Part shown: positions 54,272 to 63,745 of the stretch, one piece after another
Layout: the number at the start of each line of letters is the position of its first letter
How positions within the stretch are numbered: the stretch's first letter is position 1
Assembly (NCBI RefSeq): GCF_004000255.1
Contig: NZ_RCIQ01000010.1
Span: 18,730-82,729, forward strand
Source of the DNA: Nioella ostreopsis
GTDB taxonomy: Bacteria; Pseudomonadota; Alphaproteobacteria; Rhodobacterales; Rhodobacteraceae
Direction of reading: 5' to 3'
Length of the DNA stretch: 64,000 bases
Notes under the pieces: generated by a model
Database searches by the model: none
What the model was told of the DNA's origin: nothing
What the model saw: the letters and a program-made list of their open reading frames with translations, nothing else
Position numbers and translations under genes: made by a program

Positions 54272-55582
54272 ATGAAAGACCTCAGCCCCCGCAAGGAAGA
54301 GCTTGACCCGATTGAAATCGCCTCGATCGACGAGATCCGCGCCCTGCAGCTCGACCGCCTGAAATGGTCCGTCCGCCACGCCTATGACAATGTGCCGATG
54401 TACCGCCAGAGATTTGACGCGGCGGGCGTGCATCCCGATGATCTGCAACAACTTTCCGATCTGGCGAAGTTCCCCTTCACCTACAAGACGGACCTGCGCG
54501 ACAATTATCCTTTCGGTCTTTTCGCCGTGCCGCGCGACCAGATTTCCCGCATCCATGCCTCCTCCGGCACCACCGGGAAACCCACGGTTGTGGGTTACAC
54601 GAAAAACGACATCAGCAACTGGGCCGACCTCGTCGCGCGCTCCATGCGCGCCTCCGGCACCCGTGCAGGCGATATCGTGCATGTGGCCTATGGTTATGGC
54701 CTCTTCACCGGTGGCCTCGGCGCGCATTACGGGGCCGAACGGCTCGGCGCGACGGTGGTGCCCGTCTCGGGCGGCATGACCGAACGGCAGGTCACTCTGA
54801 TCAACGACTTCAAGCCCACGACGATCATGGTCACGCCGTCTTACATGCTCAACATCCTCGAACAATTCCACAAACTGGGCCTCGATCCGCGCGAAAGCAG
54901 CCTTGAGGTCGGCATTTTCGGGGCCGAGCCCTGGACCGACGCCATGCGCAAGGAGGTTGAGCAAGCCTTCGACATGCATGCCGTTGATATCTATGGGCTT
55001 TCCGAGATCATGGGGCCGGGTGTGGCCAATGAATGCGTGGAAACCAAGGACGGCCCGGTGATCTGGGAGGATCACTTCCTGCCCGAGATCATCGACCCCG
55101 AAACCGGCGAAGTGCTGCCCGATGGCGAACTTGGCGAACTGGTCTTCACGACGCTGACCAAGGAAGGCCTGCCGATGATCCGCTACCGCACGCGGGACCT
55201 GACGCGGCTTCTGCCCGGCACGGCGCGATCCATGCGGCGGATGGAGAAGATCACCGGCCGCTCTGACGACATGATGATCCTGCGTGGCGTCAACGTCTTC
55301 CCCACCCAGATCGAGGAACAGCTGATGGCGACCGGCGGCCTCGCGCCCCATTTCCAGATCGAGCTCTATACGGCCGGTCGAATGGACGCGATGCGCGTGC
55401 ATGTGGAGGCCCTGCCCGACGCCACCGACGAGCTGTCGAAAACCGCTGCCTCCCGGATGCTGTCCAAGCGGGTGAAAGACATCGTCGGCATTTCCATCGA
55501 GGTGAATGTGGGCGATCCCGGTGCCGTGGCCCGCAGCGAGGGCAAGGCCAAGCGCGTCGTCGACAACCGCGAGAAAGGATAA
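54272..55582 (+). CDS. paaK: Phenylacetate-CoA ligase
   Basis: This 436-residue AMP-forming ligase activates phenylacetate with ATP and CoA, the entry step of the pathway. The P-loop SSGTTGKPTVVGYT is near residues 98-111. IYGLSEIMGPG and the hinge region RYRTRDL follow, and the C-terminal lid begins at GRSDDMMILRGVNVFPTQIE. The ATG at 54272 follows GAGGAG. It is followed three bases later by the TetR gene. Confidence 0.96.
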   Translation: MKDLSPRKEELDPIEIASIDEIRALQLDRLKWSVRHAYDNVPMYRQRFDAAGVHPDDLQQLSDLAKFPFTYKTDLRDNYPFGLFAVPRDQISRIHASSGTTGKPTVVGYTKNDISNWADLVARSMRASGTRAGDIVHVAYGYGLFTGGLGAHYGAERLGATVVPVSGGMTERQVTLINDFKPTTIMVTPSYMLNILEQFHKLGLDPRESSLEVGIFGAEPWTDAMRKEVEQAFDMHAVDIYGLSEIMGPGVANECVETKDGPVIWEDHFLPEIIDPETGEVLPDGELGELVFTTLTKEGLPMIRYRTRDLTRLLPGTARSMRRMEKITGRSDDMMILRGVNVFPTQIEEQLMATGGLAPHFQIELYTAGRMDAMRVHVEALPDATDELSKTAASRMLSKRVKDIVGISIEVNVGDPGAVARSEGKAKRVVDNREKG

Positions 55583-55585
55583 GCC

Positions 55586-56182
55586 TTGGCCCGGACCATC
55601 GCGAAAGACCACGACCAGAAACGGGACCAGATCCTGCATTCGGCGGCCAAGATCTTCGCCACCGAGGGCTTCGACCGCGCCTCGATGGCGCAACTTGCCA
55701 AGGAATGCGGGATCTCGAAGGCAAACATCTACCACTACTACGACAGCAAGGACGCGATTCTTTTCGACATTCTCGACAGTTACCTGTCGGGCCTGCGGGA
55801 TCTCATCCTTGCCACCGATGTCGAGGGGCTCTCGCCGGAGGACCGTCTGCGCCGGGTGATCCGCGATGTTCTGCGCGCCTATCAGGGGTCGGATTATGAG
55901 CATCAGGTCCAGCTCAATGCGCTCTCGGCTCTGCCCGAGGACCAGCAGGACCGCATGCGCGCCTATCAACGTGACATGGTGCGCTATCTCTCCGATTGCA
56001 TCCGCGCGGCGGCCCCGCAGGTCTTCGGCGACGACCGGGCCAAGCTGCGCGCCGTGACCATGTCGGTCTTCGGCATGCTGAACTGGTATTACATGTGGAA
56101 CGGCGGCGCGGCACCGCAGGCCCGTGACGCCTATGCCACGCTGGTTGCGGACCTGACGCTGAGGGGCCTTCCGGGCATCTGA
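55586..56182 (+). CDS. TetR-family regulator, PaaR-like
   Basis: This 198-residue regulator has an N-terminal TetR helix-turn-helix (about 14-60, with FDRASMAQLAKECGISKANIYHYY) and a helical ligand domain. It starts with TTG after GAAAGGA, three bases beyond paaK. TetR proteins in such clusters (PaaR type) respond to phenylacetyl-CoA. The 15-bp motif shared by the 53001 and 63723 regions is a good candidate for its operator. The window also encodes PaaX, so two regulators may act on one pathway. Confidence 0.9.
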   Translation: MARTIAKDHDQKRDQILHSAAKIFATEGFDRASMAQLAKECGISKANIYHYYDSKDAILFDILDSYLSGLRDLILATDVEGLSPEDRLRRVIRDVLRAYQGSDYEHQVQLNALSALPEDQQDRMRAYQRDMVRYLSDCIRAAAPQVFGDDRAKLRAVTMSVFGMLNWYYMWNGGAAPQARDAYATLVADLTLRGLPGI

Positions 56183-56267
56183 GGGCTTGCCCAGACCGTC
56201 CCGTCGGGGCAGGCTGCGCGGGGTCGGGCCATTCATGCCCGGCGCATCCCGAACAGGAGCCAAGCCC

Positions 56268-57164
56268 ATGTCCCGCCTGCAGGAAATCGCACGGCAGCCC
56301 GGATCTGCCGCGGTCGCCATCGTGATTGGCGGCGCGATGTGGGGGCTGATCTGGATCCCGATCCGCGCCATCGAACAGGCAGGCCTGCCGGGGGCCTGGG
56401 CCGGGTTCTCGCTTTATTCCGCAGCCGTTGCCCTGATGATCCCGGTTCTGCTGTGGCTCAAGGCCCGCCCGCTCGCGCATCTGGCGGTGCTGGTGCCCTG
56501 CGGCTTGCTGACCGGATGCGCCTTCAGCCTCTATTCCACCAGCCTCGTTCTGACGGATGTGATCCGGTCGGTCTTGCTGTTCTATCTCTCCCCGATCTGG
56601 AGCACGGCCCTCGGCCTCGCCTTCCTGGGGGAAAGGCTGACCCCGGCCAGGATCGGCGCAATCGTACTCGGGATTGGCGGACTGGTGGTGATGATGGGGG
56701 TCGGAGCGCTCGGGCGCGGTCCCAATCTGGGGGATATTCTTGCGCTGATATCGGGGATGAGTTGGGCACTCGGGTCCTTCTTCCTCTATCGCGCGGGCAC
56801 GGTGGCGGTGGCCGAGCAGGTCTTCGCCTTCGTCTTCGGCGCATTGGTCGTGACCGGCGCGACCCTCGTGATCGGCGGGGGTAGCCTTGGCGGCAGCTTC
56901 GCCCTTACGCATGTGATGGGCGCGGCCCCATGGTTCCTGATCTCGGGCCTCATCGTCGTTCCCATGCTCTTCCTGACCATCTGGCCGGCCACAGTCCTGA
57001 CCCCGGCGCGGCTCGGGCTTCTGTTGATGAGCGATATCGTCGTCGGCGTGATCTCGGCCGCGCTCTGGTCGGGCGAGCCCTTCGGGTGGCGAGAGGGGAT
57101 TGGCACGATGATGATCGTCGGCGCCGGATTCGTAGAGGTTCTGGGGCATAAATCGCAGGTTTGA
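56268..57164 (+). CDS. DMT-superfamily transporter (two EamA domains)
   Basis: This 298-residue membrane protein has about ten hydrophobic segments in two EamA repeats. Helix-ending motifs include YLSPIWSTALGLAFLGERLTPARIGAIVLGIGGL, typical of drug/metabolite or amino-acid exporters. The ATG at 56268 follows ACAGGAG. The next gene, on the same strand after 89 bases, is a LysR regulator, which may control it. The substrate is unknown. Confidence 0.9.
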   Translation: MSRLQEIARQPGSAAVAIVIGGAMWGLIWIPIRAIEQAGLPGAWAGFSLYSAAVALMIPVLLWLKARPLAHLAVLVPCGLLTGCAFSLYSTSLVLTDVIRSVLLFYLSPIWSTALGLAFLGERLTPARIGAIVLGIGGLVVMMGVGALGRGPNLGDILALISGMSWALGSFFLYRAGTVAVAEQVFAFVFGALVVTGATLVIGGGSLGGSFALTHVMGAAPWFLISGLIVVPMLFLTIWPATVLTPARLGLLLMSDIVVGVISAALWSGEPFGWREGIGTMMIVGAGFVEVLGHKSQV

Positions 57165-57253
57165 CCTGTTCCGCGCCCAGTTTTTGATCAAATCATGGAA
57201 TCACACCTCTCAGGCATCTTCTGATTCTAGAATAACTCCGCTATATTGGCCGC

Positions 57254-58099
57254 ATGAACACGCCCAGCCTGAACACGCTTCGTGCCTTTGACGCGGCGGC
57301 ACGCCACAAGACCCTTGGCGCGGCCGCGCGGGAACTTCAGGTAACAACAGGGGCAGTTTCACAACAAATCAATCAGTTGGAAGCTACACTTGAAGCAAAG
57401 CTTTTTGAACGACACCGCCGTGGCCTGCGCCTGACAGAGGCCGGGTTGCGGTTGCACAGACCCATCGAACACGCCATGGGGCTGATTCAACAGGGTATAG
57501 ATTCTCTTAAATCACGTTCCACGCAGATTTCCATCGCACTCAGTCCCTCTCTGGCCGCAAAATGGCTGATTCCGGGCCTGTCGGAGATTGCGGAAGCAAA
57601 CCCGGAAATCGACCTTCAGATCATCACCGCACAAGCCCCGGATCAGAGTGATGCGGAGTTCATCCTGCATCTCGGCGCGGCGCCCTCCACCGCCGGGCGG
57701 AAGGTCGATCTGCTCTGCGAAACCACGCTGGTCGCTGTGGCCGGTCCCACGCTCATCGCCCGCGCGCCGGTGATCGCGCGCGAAAGCTTCTTCGCGCAAT
57801 ACATACTGATCGAGGATGCCAGACGTCCCTGGGCCAGATGGCTGAACCAAAGCGGAACCGCCTTCCAAGCGCATCAGGTCGCGCAGACCGCCCTCGCCCT
57901 GGACGCGGCAGAGGCGGGAACCGGCATCGCCCTTGTCCCCGCAATCATGGCAAAAGACGCCCTTGCCGCCGGGCGTCTCGTGAAACTGAAGGAATTCCCG
58001 CCCGAACCGGGCCAGGGGCTCTACCTGATCCGCCCCGCCAACACGCCTGCAAGCGCAGCACGGCGCATCGTCGAGGACTGGATTCGCAGCGCCGTCTAG
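57254..58099 (+). CDS. LysR-family transcriptional regulator (GcvA-like)
   Basis: This 281-residue LysR regulator starts MNTPSLNTLRAFDAAARHKTLGAAARELQVTTGAVSQQINQLE, a GcvA-type helix-turn-helix pattern. A short effector domain follows, with AAEAGTGIALVPAIM. It lies after the DMT transporter gene and converges with the last gene of the paaA operon, with which it shares a four-base CTAG overlap of stops. Its targets are unknown; the neighbouring transporter is the simplest guess. Confidence 0.92.
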   Translation: MNTPSLNTLRAFDAAARHKTLGAAARELQVTTGAVSQQINQLEATLEAKLFERHRRGLRLTEAGLRLHRPIEHAMGLIQQGIDSLKSRSTQISIALSPSLAAKWLIPGLSEIAEANPEIDLQIITAQAPDQSDAEFILHLGAAPSTAGRKVDLLCETTLVAVAGPTLIARAPVIARESFFAQYILIEDARRPWARWLNQSGTAFQAHQVAQTALALDAAEAGTGIALVPAIMAKDALAAGRLVKLKEFPPEPGQGLYLIRPANTPASAARRIVEDWIRSAV

Positions 58100-58848
58100 G
58101 CCGCGCTCAGCCTCACGCGAGACAGCGCCGCTCCGGCCTCCGCCTGCCAGCGGGCAAACAGCTCGCCTCGCGACGCATGGCGCAACCCCATGGCGCGCAG
58201 CTGATCGAACCGGGCGGGATCGCCCTGCCCGAAACTCGCCGCCACACGGGGCCACCAATAGGCGACAGAGGCTTGCAGCGCCTCTCCCTGCCCCTCTGAC
58301 ACCAGCCGCTCCAGCCCTTCCTCGGCCAGCTCCGCATGGCGGAGTTCCACCGGCGCCACAGCGCGAAACGCCTCGGCCAGCGGCTGGTAGCTCACCATCT
58401 GCATATCTGACAGCTGCGCCACCACGGCGCGGCCCATCAGCAGGTTCATAACCACAGCATCGCCCCAGCCATCCAGTGGATAATTGAACACCGCCAGCCG
58501 CATATCATGGTCGCCGCGCACAGCCCCGATATCGGCGTCACGTTCCAGCCGCGCGGTCCAGGGGTGGTGGTTGGCATAGCGCGCCGTATCGACGCCAAAT
58601 TCGCCCATCACCCGCAGCACCTTGTCCGCATGATCAGTCTTTTCCAGCACGATCCGCGCCGCAGCGATCCGTTCCTTGATGCCGGGGCCTGCGTTGATCA
58701 CATCGGCAAAGCCCGCCGCCCCCGCCAGTTCGCTATCGACGAAACTGGCCATCAGCTTCATCAGCTCGGCGCGGTAGCGCGGCGGCACATTGGCGGGGCT
58801 GGTCAGCACGCCGCCCTGGGCCAGATACTCCTCGATCTTCATCTCCAT
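58096..58848 (-). CDS. PaaA/PaaC-like phenylacetic acid catabolic protein with a degenerate diiron site
   Basis: This 250-residue ferritin-like protein belongs to the Phenylacetic acid catabolic family (PF05138) with PaaA and PaaC. The second ExxH survives as ELRH (in AVAPVELRHAELAEEG), but the first reads KTDH where PaaA has EAGH. It is probably not a working oxygenase and may be a structural partner. The ATG at 58848 follows AAGGAG, 11 bases past paaE. A frame open further upstream belongs to antisense or other-frame sequence of paaE. It ends the paaABCDE operon. Confidence 0.85.
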   Translation of the reverse strand: MEMKIEEYLAQGGVLTSPANVPPRYRAELMKLMASFVDSELAGAAGFADVINAGPGIKERIAAARIVLEKTDHADKVLRVMGEFGVDTARYANHHPWTARLERDADIGAVRGDHDMRLAVFNYPLDGWGDAVVMNLLMGRAVVAQLSDMQMVSYQPLAEAFRAVAPVELRHAELAEEGLERLVSEGQGEALQASVAYWWPRVAASFGQGDPARFDQLRAMGLRHASRGELFARWQAEAGAALSRVRLSAA

Positions 58849-58859
58849 GATCCGGCTCC

Positions 58860-59930
58860 TTACTGGTCGAAGTCCACGACCACGCGGTCGGTGACGGGAT
58901 AGGACTGGCAGGACAGGACGTAGCCCTTGGCGACCTCGTAATCCTCCAGCGCGTGATTGGCGACCATCTCGACCTCGCCCTCCAGCACCCGGCAGCGGCA
59001 GGTTGAACAGACCCCCGCCTTGCAGGCATAGGGCGCGTCCATGGCGTTTTCCAGCGCCGCATCGAGCACGCTGGTATCCTTGCCCACGGTCAGCGATCGG
59101 GTGGACCCATCGAGCGTCACCGACAGGGCCGCCTGATTGGCGGCGCTTCCCGCATCCTTCGACACGACCCGCCGCGCCAGCCGCCCCGGTTGGGCCGAGG
59201 CAAAGAGCTCGAACTTGATCTGCGCATCGTTCAGCCCATGCGCCCGCAGCGCCTTGGCGATGCCCAGCATCATCGGTTCCGGCCCACAGATGAAGGCGGT
59301 GTCGACACTGTCGATATCCACCCAACCCGTCCGCACAAGCTGCGCGACCTTTTCTTCGGTCACCAGACCGGTAAACAGATCAATCTCCTGCGCGTCGGTT
59401 TCCAGCACGTGGATCACGTTGAACCGGCCCATGTAGAGGTTCTTGAGATCCTCCAGTTCCTCGCGGAACATGATCGTGTTCACGCCCTTGTTGGCATAGA
59501 CCAAGGTAAAGCTGGACCGGGGTTCCGTCGCCAGCGCGGTCTTGATGATCGACAGAACCGGGGTAATCCCCGACCCGCCCGCGAAGCCCAGGTAATGGCG
59601 GGCCTGGGACGCATCCAGCGCCGTGTGAAAGCCCCCCATGGGCGGCATCGCCTGCAGCGTATCCCCCACCTTCAGATCCTCGTTGGCCCAGGTGGAAAAC
59701 GCCCCGCCATCGACGCGCTTGATCCCCACTTGCAGGATGCCCTCCTGCTTTCCGGCACAAATCGAATAGGACCGGCGCAACTCCTCTCCGTCGAATTCCC
59801 GGCGGAAGGTCAAGTACTGGCCCTGAATGAAGTCGAAGGCCTCGGCGTCCTCGGGCCTCAGGGTCACGACAACGGCGTCGCGGATCGTCTTGTGGATGTC
59901 AGTAACGGTGAGCTCGTGAAAGCGCGCCAT
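58860..59930 (-). CDS. paaE: 1,2-phenylacetyl-CoA epoxidase reductase subunit
   Basis: This 356-residue reductase passes electrons from NADPH to the epoxidase. An FAD domain includes RRSYSICAG (about 54-62), a NAD(P) domain includes FICGPEPMM near 215, and a plant-type [2Fe-2S] ferredoxin domain at the C-terminus has Cys residues in YACKAGVCSTCRCRVLEG and a last Cys in VLSCQSYP. It starts 12 bases after paaD. Confidence 0.95.
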   Translation of the reverse strand: MARFHELTVTDIHKTIRDAVVVTLRPEDAEAFDFIQGQYLTFRREFDGEELRRSYSICAGKQEGILQVGIKRVDGGAFSTWANEDLKVGDTLQAMPPMGGFHTALDASQARHYLGFAGGSGITPVLSIIKTALATEPRSSFTLVYANKGVNTIMFREELEDLKNLYMGRFNVIHVLETDAQEIDLFTGLVTEEKVAQLVRTGWVDIDSVDTAFICGPEPMMLGIAKALRAHGLNDAQIKFELFASAQPGRLARRVVSKDAGSAANQAALSVTLDGSTRSLTVGKDTSVLDAALENAMDAPYACKAGVCSTCRCRVLEGEVEMVANHALEDYEVAKGYVLSCQSYPVTDRVVVDFDQ

Positions 59931-59942
59931 GGGGCTCCTCCC

Positions 59943-60404
59943 TCATATGCACTTGAAATAGTCGAACGGTTCCAGACAGTCGCGGCAGCGCCACGTCGCC
60001 TTGCAGGGGGTCGATCCGAACTGGCTGATCCGTTCCAGGTTGCTGCTGTGGCATTGCGGGCAGCGGCTTGGGCCGCCCGCGGGTTGCGGCGGCGCGATGC
60101 CGTAATCTTCCAGCTTGGCGCGTCCCTTCTCGGTCAGCCAATTGGTGGTCCAGGGTGGCGAGATCTGGCGTTTCAGCTCCAGTTTCTCGATGCCGTGGCC
60201 GCGCAAGGCGATCTCGATGTCGAGATTGATGATGCTGGTCGCGGGACAGCCGGAATAGGTGGGCGTAACCGATACGATCAGCGTCTCGCCCTGCCATTCC
60301 ACGCCCCGGATGATGCCCAGATCGACCAGCGAGATCACCGGGATCTCGGGGTCGGGCACGGCATCGAGCCACTCCCAGACCTGATCGACCGTAGGCTTCG
60401 CCAT
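59943..60404 (-). CDS. paaD: 1,2-phenylacetyl-CoA epoxidase subunit PaaD
   Basis: This 153-residue protein has a DUF59/MIP18-type domain (DPEIPVISLVDLGIIRGV near residues 16-35, TPTYSGCPATSII near 45-58) and a C-terminal zinc-ribbon-like part with CPQCHSSNL and CRDCLEPFDYFKC. PaaD is needed for epoxidase maturation. The ATG at 60404 lies after GGTGAGCG; an in-frame extension upstream overlaps paaC and is less likely. Confidence 0.93.
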   Translation of the reverse strand: MAKPTVDQVWEWLDAVPDPEIPVISLVDLGIIRGVEWQGETLIVSVTPTYSGCPATSIINLDIEIALRGHGIEKLELKRQISPPWTTNWLTEKGRAKLEDYGIAPPQPAGGPSRCPQCHSSNLERISQFGSTPCKATWRCRDCLEPFDYFKCI

Positions 60405-60409
60405 CACGC

Positions 60410-61171
60410 TCACCACGCAGCGCCCGGATAGGCGCGTTGCAGCCACTGCATCGAGGTCAGCAGATGACCCAGATGTTCGGTATGCATCCGGCCATTGCGC
60501 CCGCCCTTGTGGACGTAGCTGCCACCCGGAATGGCCAATGTGGCCTCCGCCAGTACCCGACCGACGATATCGTCGTATTCCGGGCGCAGCTCGGTGGGAT
60601 CAGGGGCTATCCCGGCCTCCGCCAGCAGCTCATCCGACTTATCCTTTTCGAACATCTCTCCACAATAGGGATAGAGATAATCCAAAGCCGCCTGCATCCG
60701 GCTATGACTTTCCTCGGTTCCATCCCCAAGACCGATCACCGTGTCGCCAGAGCGTTCCAGGTGGTAAGTCACCTCCTTGTGGGCCTTCTCGGCGATGGCC
60801 GCGATCCGCGGATCGGACGATCCTTTCAGCCAATCGGTCATCACGAAGGACCAGGCGTCATAGAGGAACTGCCGCATCAGCGTCTGGCCGAAATCGCCGT
60901 TCGGCAGCTCCACCATCAGCACATTGCGGAAGTCCCAGGCGTCGCGCAGGAAGGCAAGGTTATCCGCCGTCCGCCCCTTGCCCTCGACCTCGCCCGCCAG
61001 CCCCAGCCAAAGCTGCGTCTGCCCGATCATGTCGAGCGCGGTGTTGGCCAGCGCGATGTCTTCCTCCAGCACCGGGGAATGGCCGCACCATTCCGACACC
61101 CGATGCCCGAGGATCAGCGTATTGTCCCCCATCCGCAGGAGGAATTCGAACAAAGCCTCGTCCCGGGTCAT
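60410..61171 (-). CDS. paaC: 1,2-phenylacetyl-CoA epoxidase structural subunit PaaC
   Basis: This 253-residue ferritin-like protein (FLLRMGDNTLILGHRVSEWCGHSPVLEEDIALANTALDMIGQ-type opening) partners with PaaA in the diiron epoxidase but lacks the metal itself in characterised homologues. The C-terminal GGRNGRMHTEHLGHLLTSMQWLQRAYPG segment is diagnostic. The ATG at 61171 shares one base with the paaB stop (TGATG); a GTG one codon earlier is possible. Confidence 0.95.
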   Translation of the reverse strand: MTRDEALFEFLLRMGDNTLILGHRVSEWCGHSPVLEEDIALANTALDMIGQTQLWLGLAGEVEGKGRTADNLAFLRDAWDFRNVLMVELPNGDFGQTLMRQFLYDAWSFVMTDWLKGSSDPRIAAIAEKAHKEVTYHLERSGDTVIGLGDGTEESHSRMQAALDYLYPYCGEMFEKDKSDELLAEAGIAPDPTELRPEYDDIVGRVLAEATLAIPGGSYVHKGGRNGRMHTEHLGHLLTSMQWLQRAYPGAAW

Positions 61172-61455
61172 CACATATGCCCCACTTCGTCGGGAATGTC
61201 GTAGAAGGTCGGGTGGCGGTAGATCTTGCTTTCCGAAGGTTCGAACAACGGGCCTTTCTCGGAGGGTGAACTGGCCGCGATATGCTTGGCTTCCACCACC
61301 CAGATCGACACGCCCTCATTGCGGCGCGTGTAGACGTCGCGGGCGTTCTTCACCGCCATCTCCGCGTCCGGCGCATGGAGCGAGCCGACATGCCGGTGGC
61401 TCAACCCATGCTGGCCGCGAATGAAGATCTCCCACAGGGGCCATTCGTTTTTCAT
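61171..61455 (-). CDS. paaB: 1,2-phenylacetyl-CoA epoxidase subunit PaaB
   Basis: This 94-residue subunit has the conserved WEIFIRGQHGLSHRHVGSLHAPDAEMAVKNARDVYTRRNEG segment of PaaB, which bridges PaaA-PaaC heterodimers in the epoxidase complex. It lies 21 bases after paaA and overlaps paaC. Confidence 0.95.
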   Translation of the reverse strand: MKNEWPLWEIFIRGQHGLSHRHVGSLHAPDAEMAVKNARDVYTRRNEGVSIWVVEAKHIAASSPSEKGPLFEPSESKIYRHPTFYDIPDEVGHM

Positions 61456-61476
61456 CTCTCGTCCTCCTCGACGGAA

Positions 61477-62469
61477 TTACTCGGCCGCGACCTTGCGAGC
61501 GGCTTTCTTGCGGGCATGGGCCAGCAGCCCGTCGCGCACCCATTCCCCATCGTCCCAGGCCGCAACACGGTCTTTCATCCGGTCCACGTTGCAGGGGCCG
61601 TTCCCCTTGATCACATTGAAGAATTCGGGCCAATCCGGTTCACTGAAATCGTAATGCCCGCGCTCTTCGTTCCACTTGATGTTCGGGTCGGGAAGGTCGA
61701 GCTTCAGGTACTCGATCTGCGGAATGGTCTGGTCGACGAATTGCTGGCGCAGCTCGTCATTGGACTTCACCTTGATCTTCCACGCCATCGACTGTTCCGA
61801 ATGGGTGGATTCCGCGTCGGACGGCCCGAACATCATCAGCGCCGGGAACCAGAGCCGGTTCAAAGCATCCTGCGCCTGCCGCTTCTGTTCCGGCGTGCCG
61901 AAGGCCATCGCGCGGATCGCGTCATAACCCTGCCGCGCATGAAAACTCTCTTCCTTGCAGATCCGCACCATGGCGCGGGCATAAGGCCCGTAGGACGTCC
62001 GCTGCAGCGCCACCTGATTGACGATCGCCGCGCCATCGACCAGCCAGCCCACAGCCCCGATATCGGCCCAGTTGAGCGTGGGATAGTTGAAGATCGAGGA
62101 ATACTTCATCTTGCCTTCATGCAGCAGCTCAATGAGCTCATCCCGGCTGACGCCGAGCGTTTCAGCAGCGGAGTAGAGGTAGAGCCCATGCCCCGCCTCA
62201 TCCTGCACCTTGGCCAGCAGGATCGCCTTGCGTTCCAGCGTCGGCGCGCGGGTGATCCAGTTACCTTCCGGCAGCTGCCCCACCACTTCGGAATGGGCGT
62301 GCTGGCCGATCTGACGGATCAGAGTCCGGCGGTAATCCTCCGGCATCCAATCGCGCGGTTCGATCTTGATGTCGTTGTCGATCTTGTCCTGAAAGGCGCG
62401 CTCTTCCTCGGACATCTCCTCGCGCGGTTTGATCCCGTTCGAGGCCGTCTTGATCATCTGTGCATACAT
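61477..62469 (-). CDS. paaA: 1,2-phenylacetyl-CoA epoxidase catalytic subunit PaaA
   Basis: This 330-residue catalytic subunit binds the diiron centre and epoxidises the ring of phenylacetyl-CoA. Metal-binding stretches include [20 protein letters not shown] and [18 protein letters not shown]. The substrate lysine/aspartate region [22 protein letters not shown] is conserved. It starts 16 bases after the thiolase stop. Confidence 0.96.
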   Translation of the reverse strand: MYAQMIKTASNGIKPREEMSEEERAFQDKIDNDIKIEPRDWMPEDYRRTLIRQIGQHAHSEVVGQLPEGNWITRAPTLERKAILLAKVQDEAGHGLYLYSAAETLGVSRDELIELLHEGKMKYSSIFNYPTLNWADIGAVGWLVDGAAIVNQVALQRTSYGPYARAMVRICKEESFHARQGYDAIRAMAFGTPEQKRQAQDALNRLWFPALMMFGPSDAESTHSEQSMAWKIKVKSNDELRQQFVDQTIPQIEYLKLDLPDPNIKWNEERGHYDFSEPDWPEFFNVIKGNGPCNVDRMKDRVAAWDDGEWVRDGLLAHARKKAARKVAAE

Positions 62470-62485
62470 TTTCCCGTGTCTCCCT

Positions 62486-63688
62486 TCAGACCCGTTCCAG
62501 GATCAGGGCCACACCCTGTCCCACGCCCACGCACATGGTGCAGAGCGCATAGCGCCCGCCCGTGCGGTTGAGTTGATAGGCCGCCGTCAGCACCAGCCGC
62601 GTGCCCGACATGCCAAGCGGATGGCCAAGCGCGATGGCGCCCCCGTTGGGGTTCACATGCGCCGCGTCATCGGCGACACCCAGTTCGCGCAATGTGGCCA
62701 AGCCCTGGCTGGCAAAGGCCTCGTTCAGTTCGATCACATCCATCTGGTCTATGGTCAGCCCCGCCTTGGCCAGCACCTTGCGCGTGGCGGGCACCGGGCC
62801 GATGCCCATGATACGGGGCTCTACCCCCGCCGCCGCCATCGCCACGACCCGCGCCATCGGGGTCAGCCCGTTGGCCTTGGCCGCGGCCTCTGATGCCAGC
62901 AGAACCGCCGCTGCGCCATCATTGACACCCGAGGCATTGCCCGCCGTCACCGTCTTGTCAGGGCCATTGACGCCTTTCAGCCCCGCCAGTTTCTCGGCAC
63001 TGGTGCCGGGGCGCGGGTGCTCATCCGTATCGACCACCACGGGATCGCCCTTGCGCTGCGGCACCGTCACGGGCGTGATCTCATCGGCAAACAGCCCCGC
63101 CGCCTGCGCCGCCTCCCACCGGGCCTGAGACCGGGCGGCGAAGGCATCCTGATCGGCGCGGTTGATATTGTAATCCTCGGCCACGTTATCGGCCGTTTCA
63201 GGCATCGAATCCGTGCCATAGGCCGACTGCATCTTCTTGTTCACGAAGCGCCAGCCGATGGTGGTGTCATAGACCGCATTAGCCCGCGAAAAGGCGCTGG
63301 TGGCTTTCGGCATCACGAAGGGCGCGCGGCTCATGCTTTCGACGCCCCCCGCGATCACCAGGTCATAATCGCCCGCCTTGATCCCCCGCGCGGCCATACC
63401 CACGGCATCCATGCCACTGGCACAAAGCCGGTTCACCGTGGTGCCCGGCACGCTGACCGGAAGCCCCGCCAGCAGCGCGGCCATGCGCGCCACGTTGCGA
63501 TTGTCCTCACCCGCCTGGTTGGCGTCGCCATAGATCACGTCGTCAATCGCGCCCCAGTCCACGCCCGGATTGCGCGCCATGAGGGCCGCTATGGGCAGCG
63601 CCGCGAGGTCATCGGTGCGGATCGAACTGAGCGCCCCCCCGTAACGTCCGATCGGCGTGCGCGTGGCGTCGCAGATGAAAGCGTCCAT
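62486..63688 (-). CDS. paaJ: 3-oxoadipyl-CoA/3-oxo-5,6-dehydrosuberyl-CoA thiolase
   Basis: This 400-residue thiolase releases acetyl-CoA in the last steps of the pathway. Catalytic Cys is in [12 protein letters not shown] (near residue 90), His in [16 protein letters not shown] (near 355) and the second Cys in [10 protein letters not shown] (near 385). Its opening [31 protein letters not shown] is typical of PcaF/PaaJ. It is the first gene of the paaA-E operon, behind candidate TetR and PaaX sites. Confidence 0.94.
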   Translation of the reverse strand: MDAFICDATRTPIGRYGGALSSIRTDDLAALPIAALMARNPGVDWGAIDDVIYGDANQAGEDNRNVARMAALLAGLPVSVPGTTVNRLCASGMDAVGMAARGIKAGDYDLVIAGGVESMSRAPFVMPKATSAFSRANAVYDTTIGWRFVNKKMQSAYGTDSMPETADNVAEDYNINRADQDAFAARSQARWEAAQAAGLFADEITPVTVPQRKGDPVVVDTDEHPRPGTSAEKLAGLKGVNGPDKTVTAGNASGVNDGAAAVLLASEAAAKANGLTPMARVVAMAAAGVEPRIMGIGPVPATRKVLAKAGLTIDQMDVIELNEAFASQGLATLRELGVADDAAHVNPNGGAIALGHPLGMSGTRLVLTAAYQLNRTGGRYALCTMCVGVGQGVALILERV

Positions 63689-63722
63689 ATGGCGGAATCC
63701 TCCCGAAAGTCTCGCAAATAAC

Positions 63723-63737
63723 TGACCGCATGGTCGG
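63723..63737. promoter_or_regulatory. TetR-like operator candidate upstream of the thiolase-paaABCDE operon
   Basis: TGACCG-CAT-GGTCGG lies 35-49 bases before the thiolase start and shares the pattern TGACCR-N3-GKTCGG with 53001-53015. Confidence 0.55.
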
Positions 63738-63745
63738 GATATTCC

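Noticed and set aside
58849..59325. Upstream extension of the PaaA/PaaC-like gene
   Set aside because: It overlaps paaE in another frame; the ATG at 58848 has AAGGAG and the right spacing to paaE.
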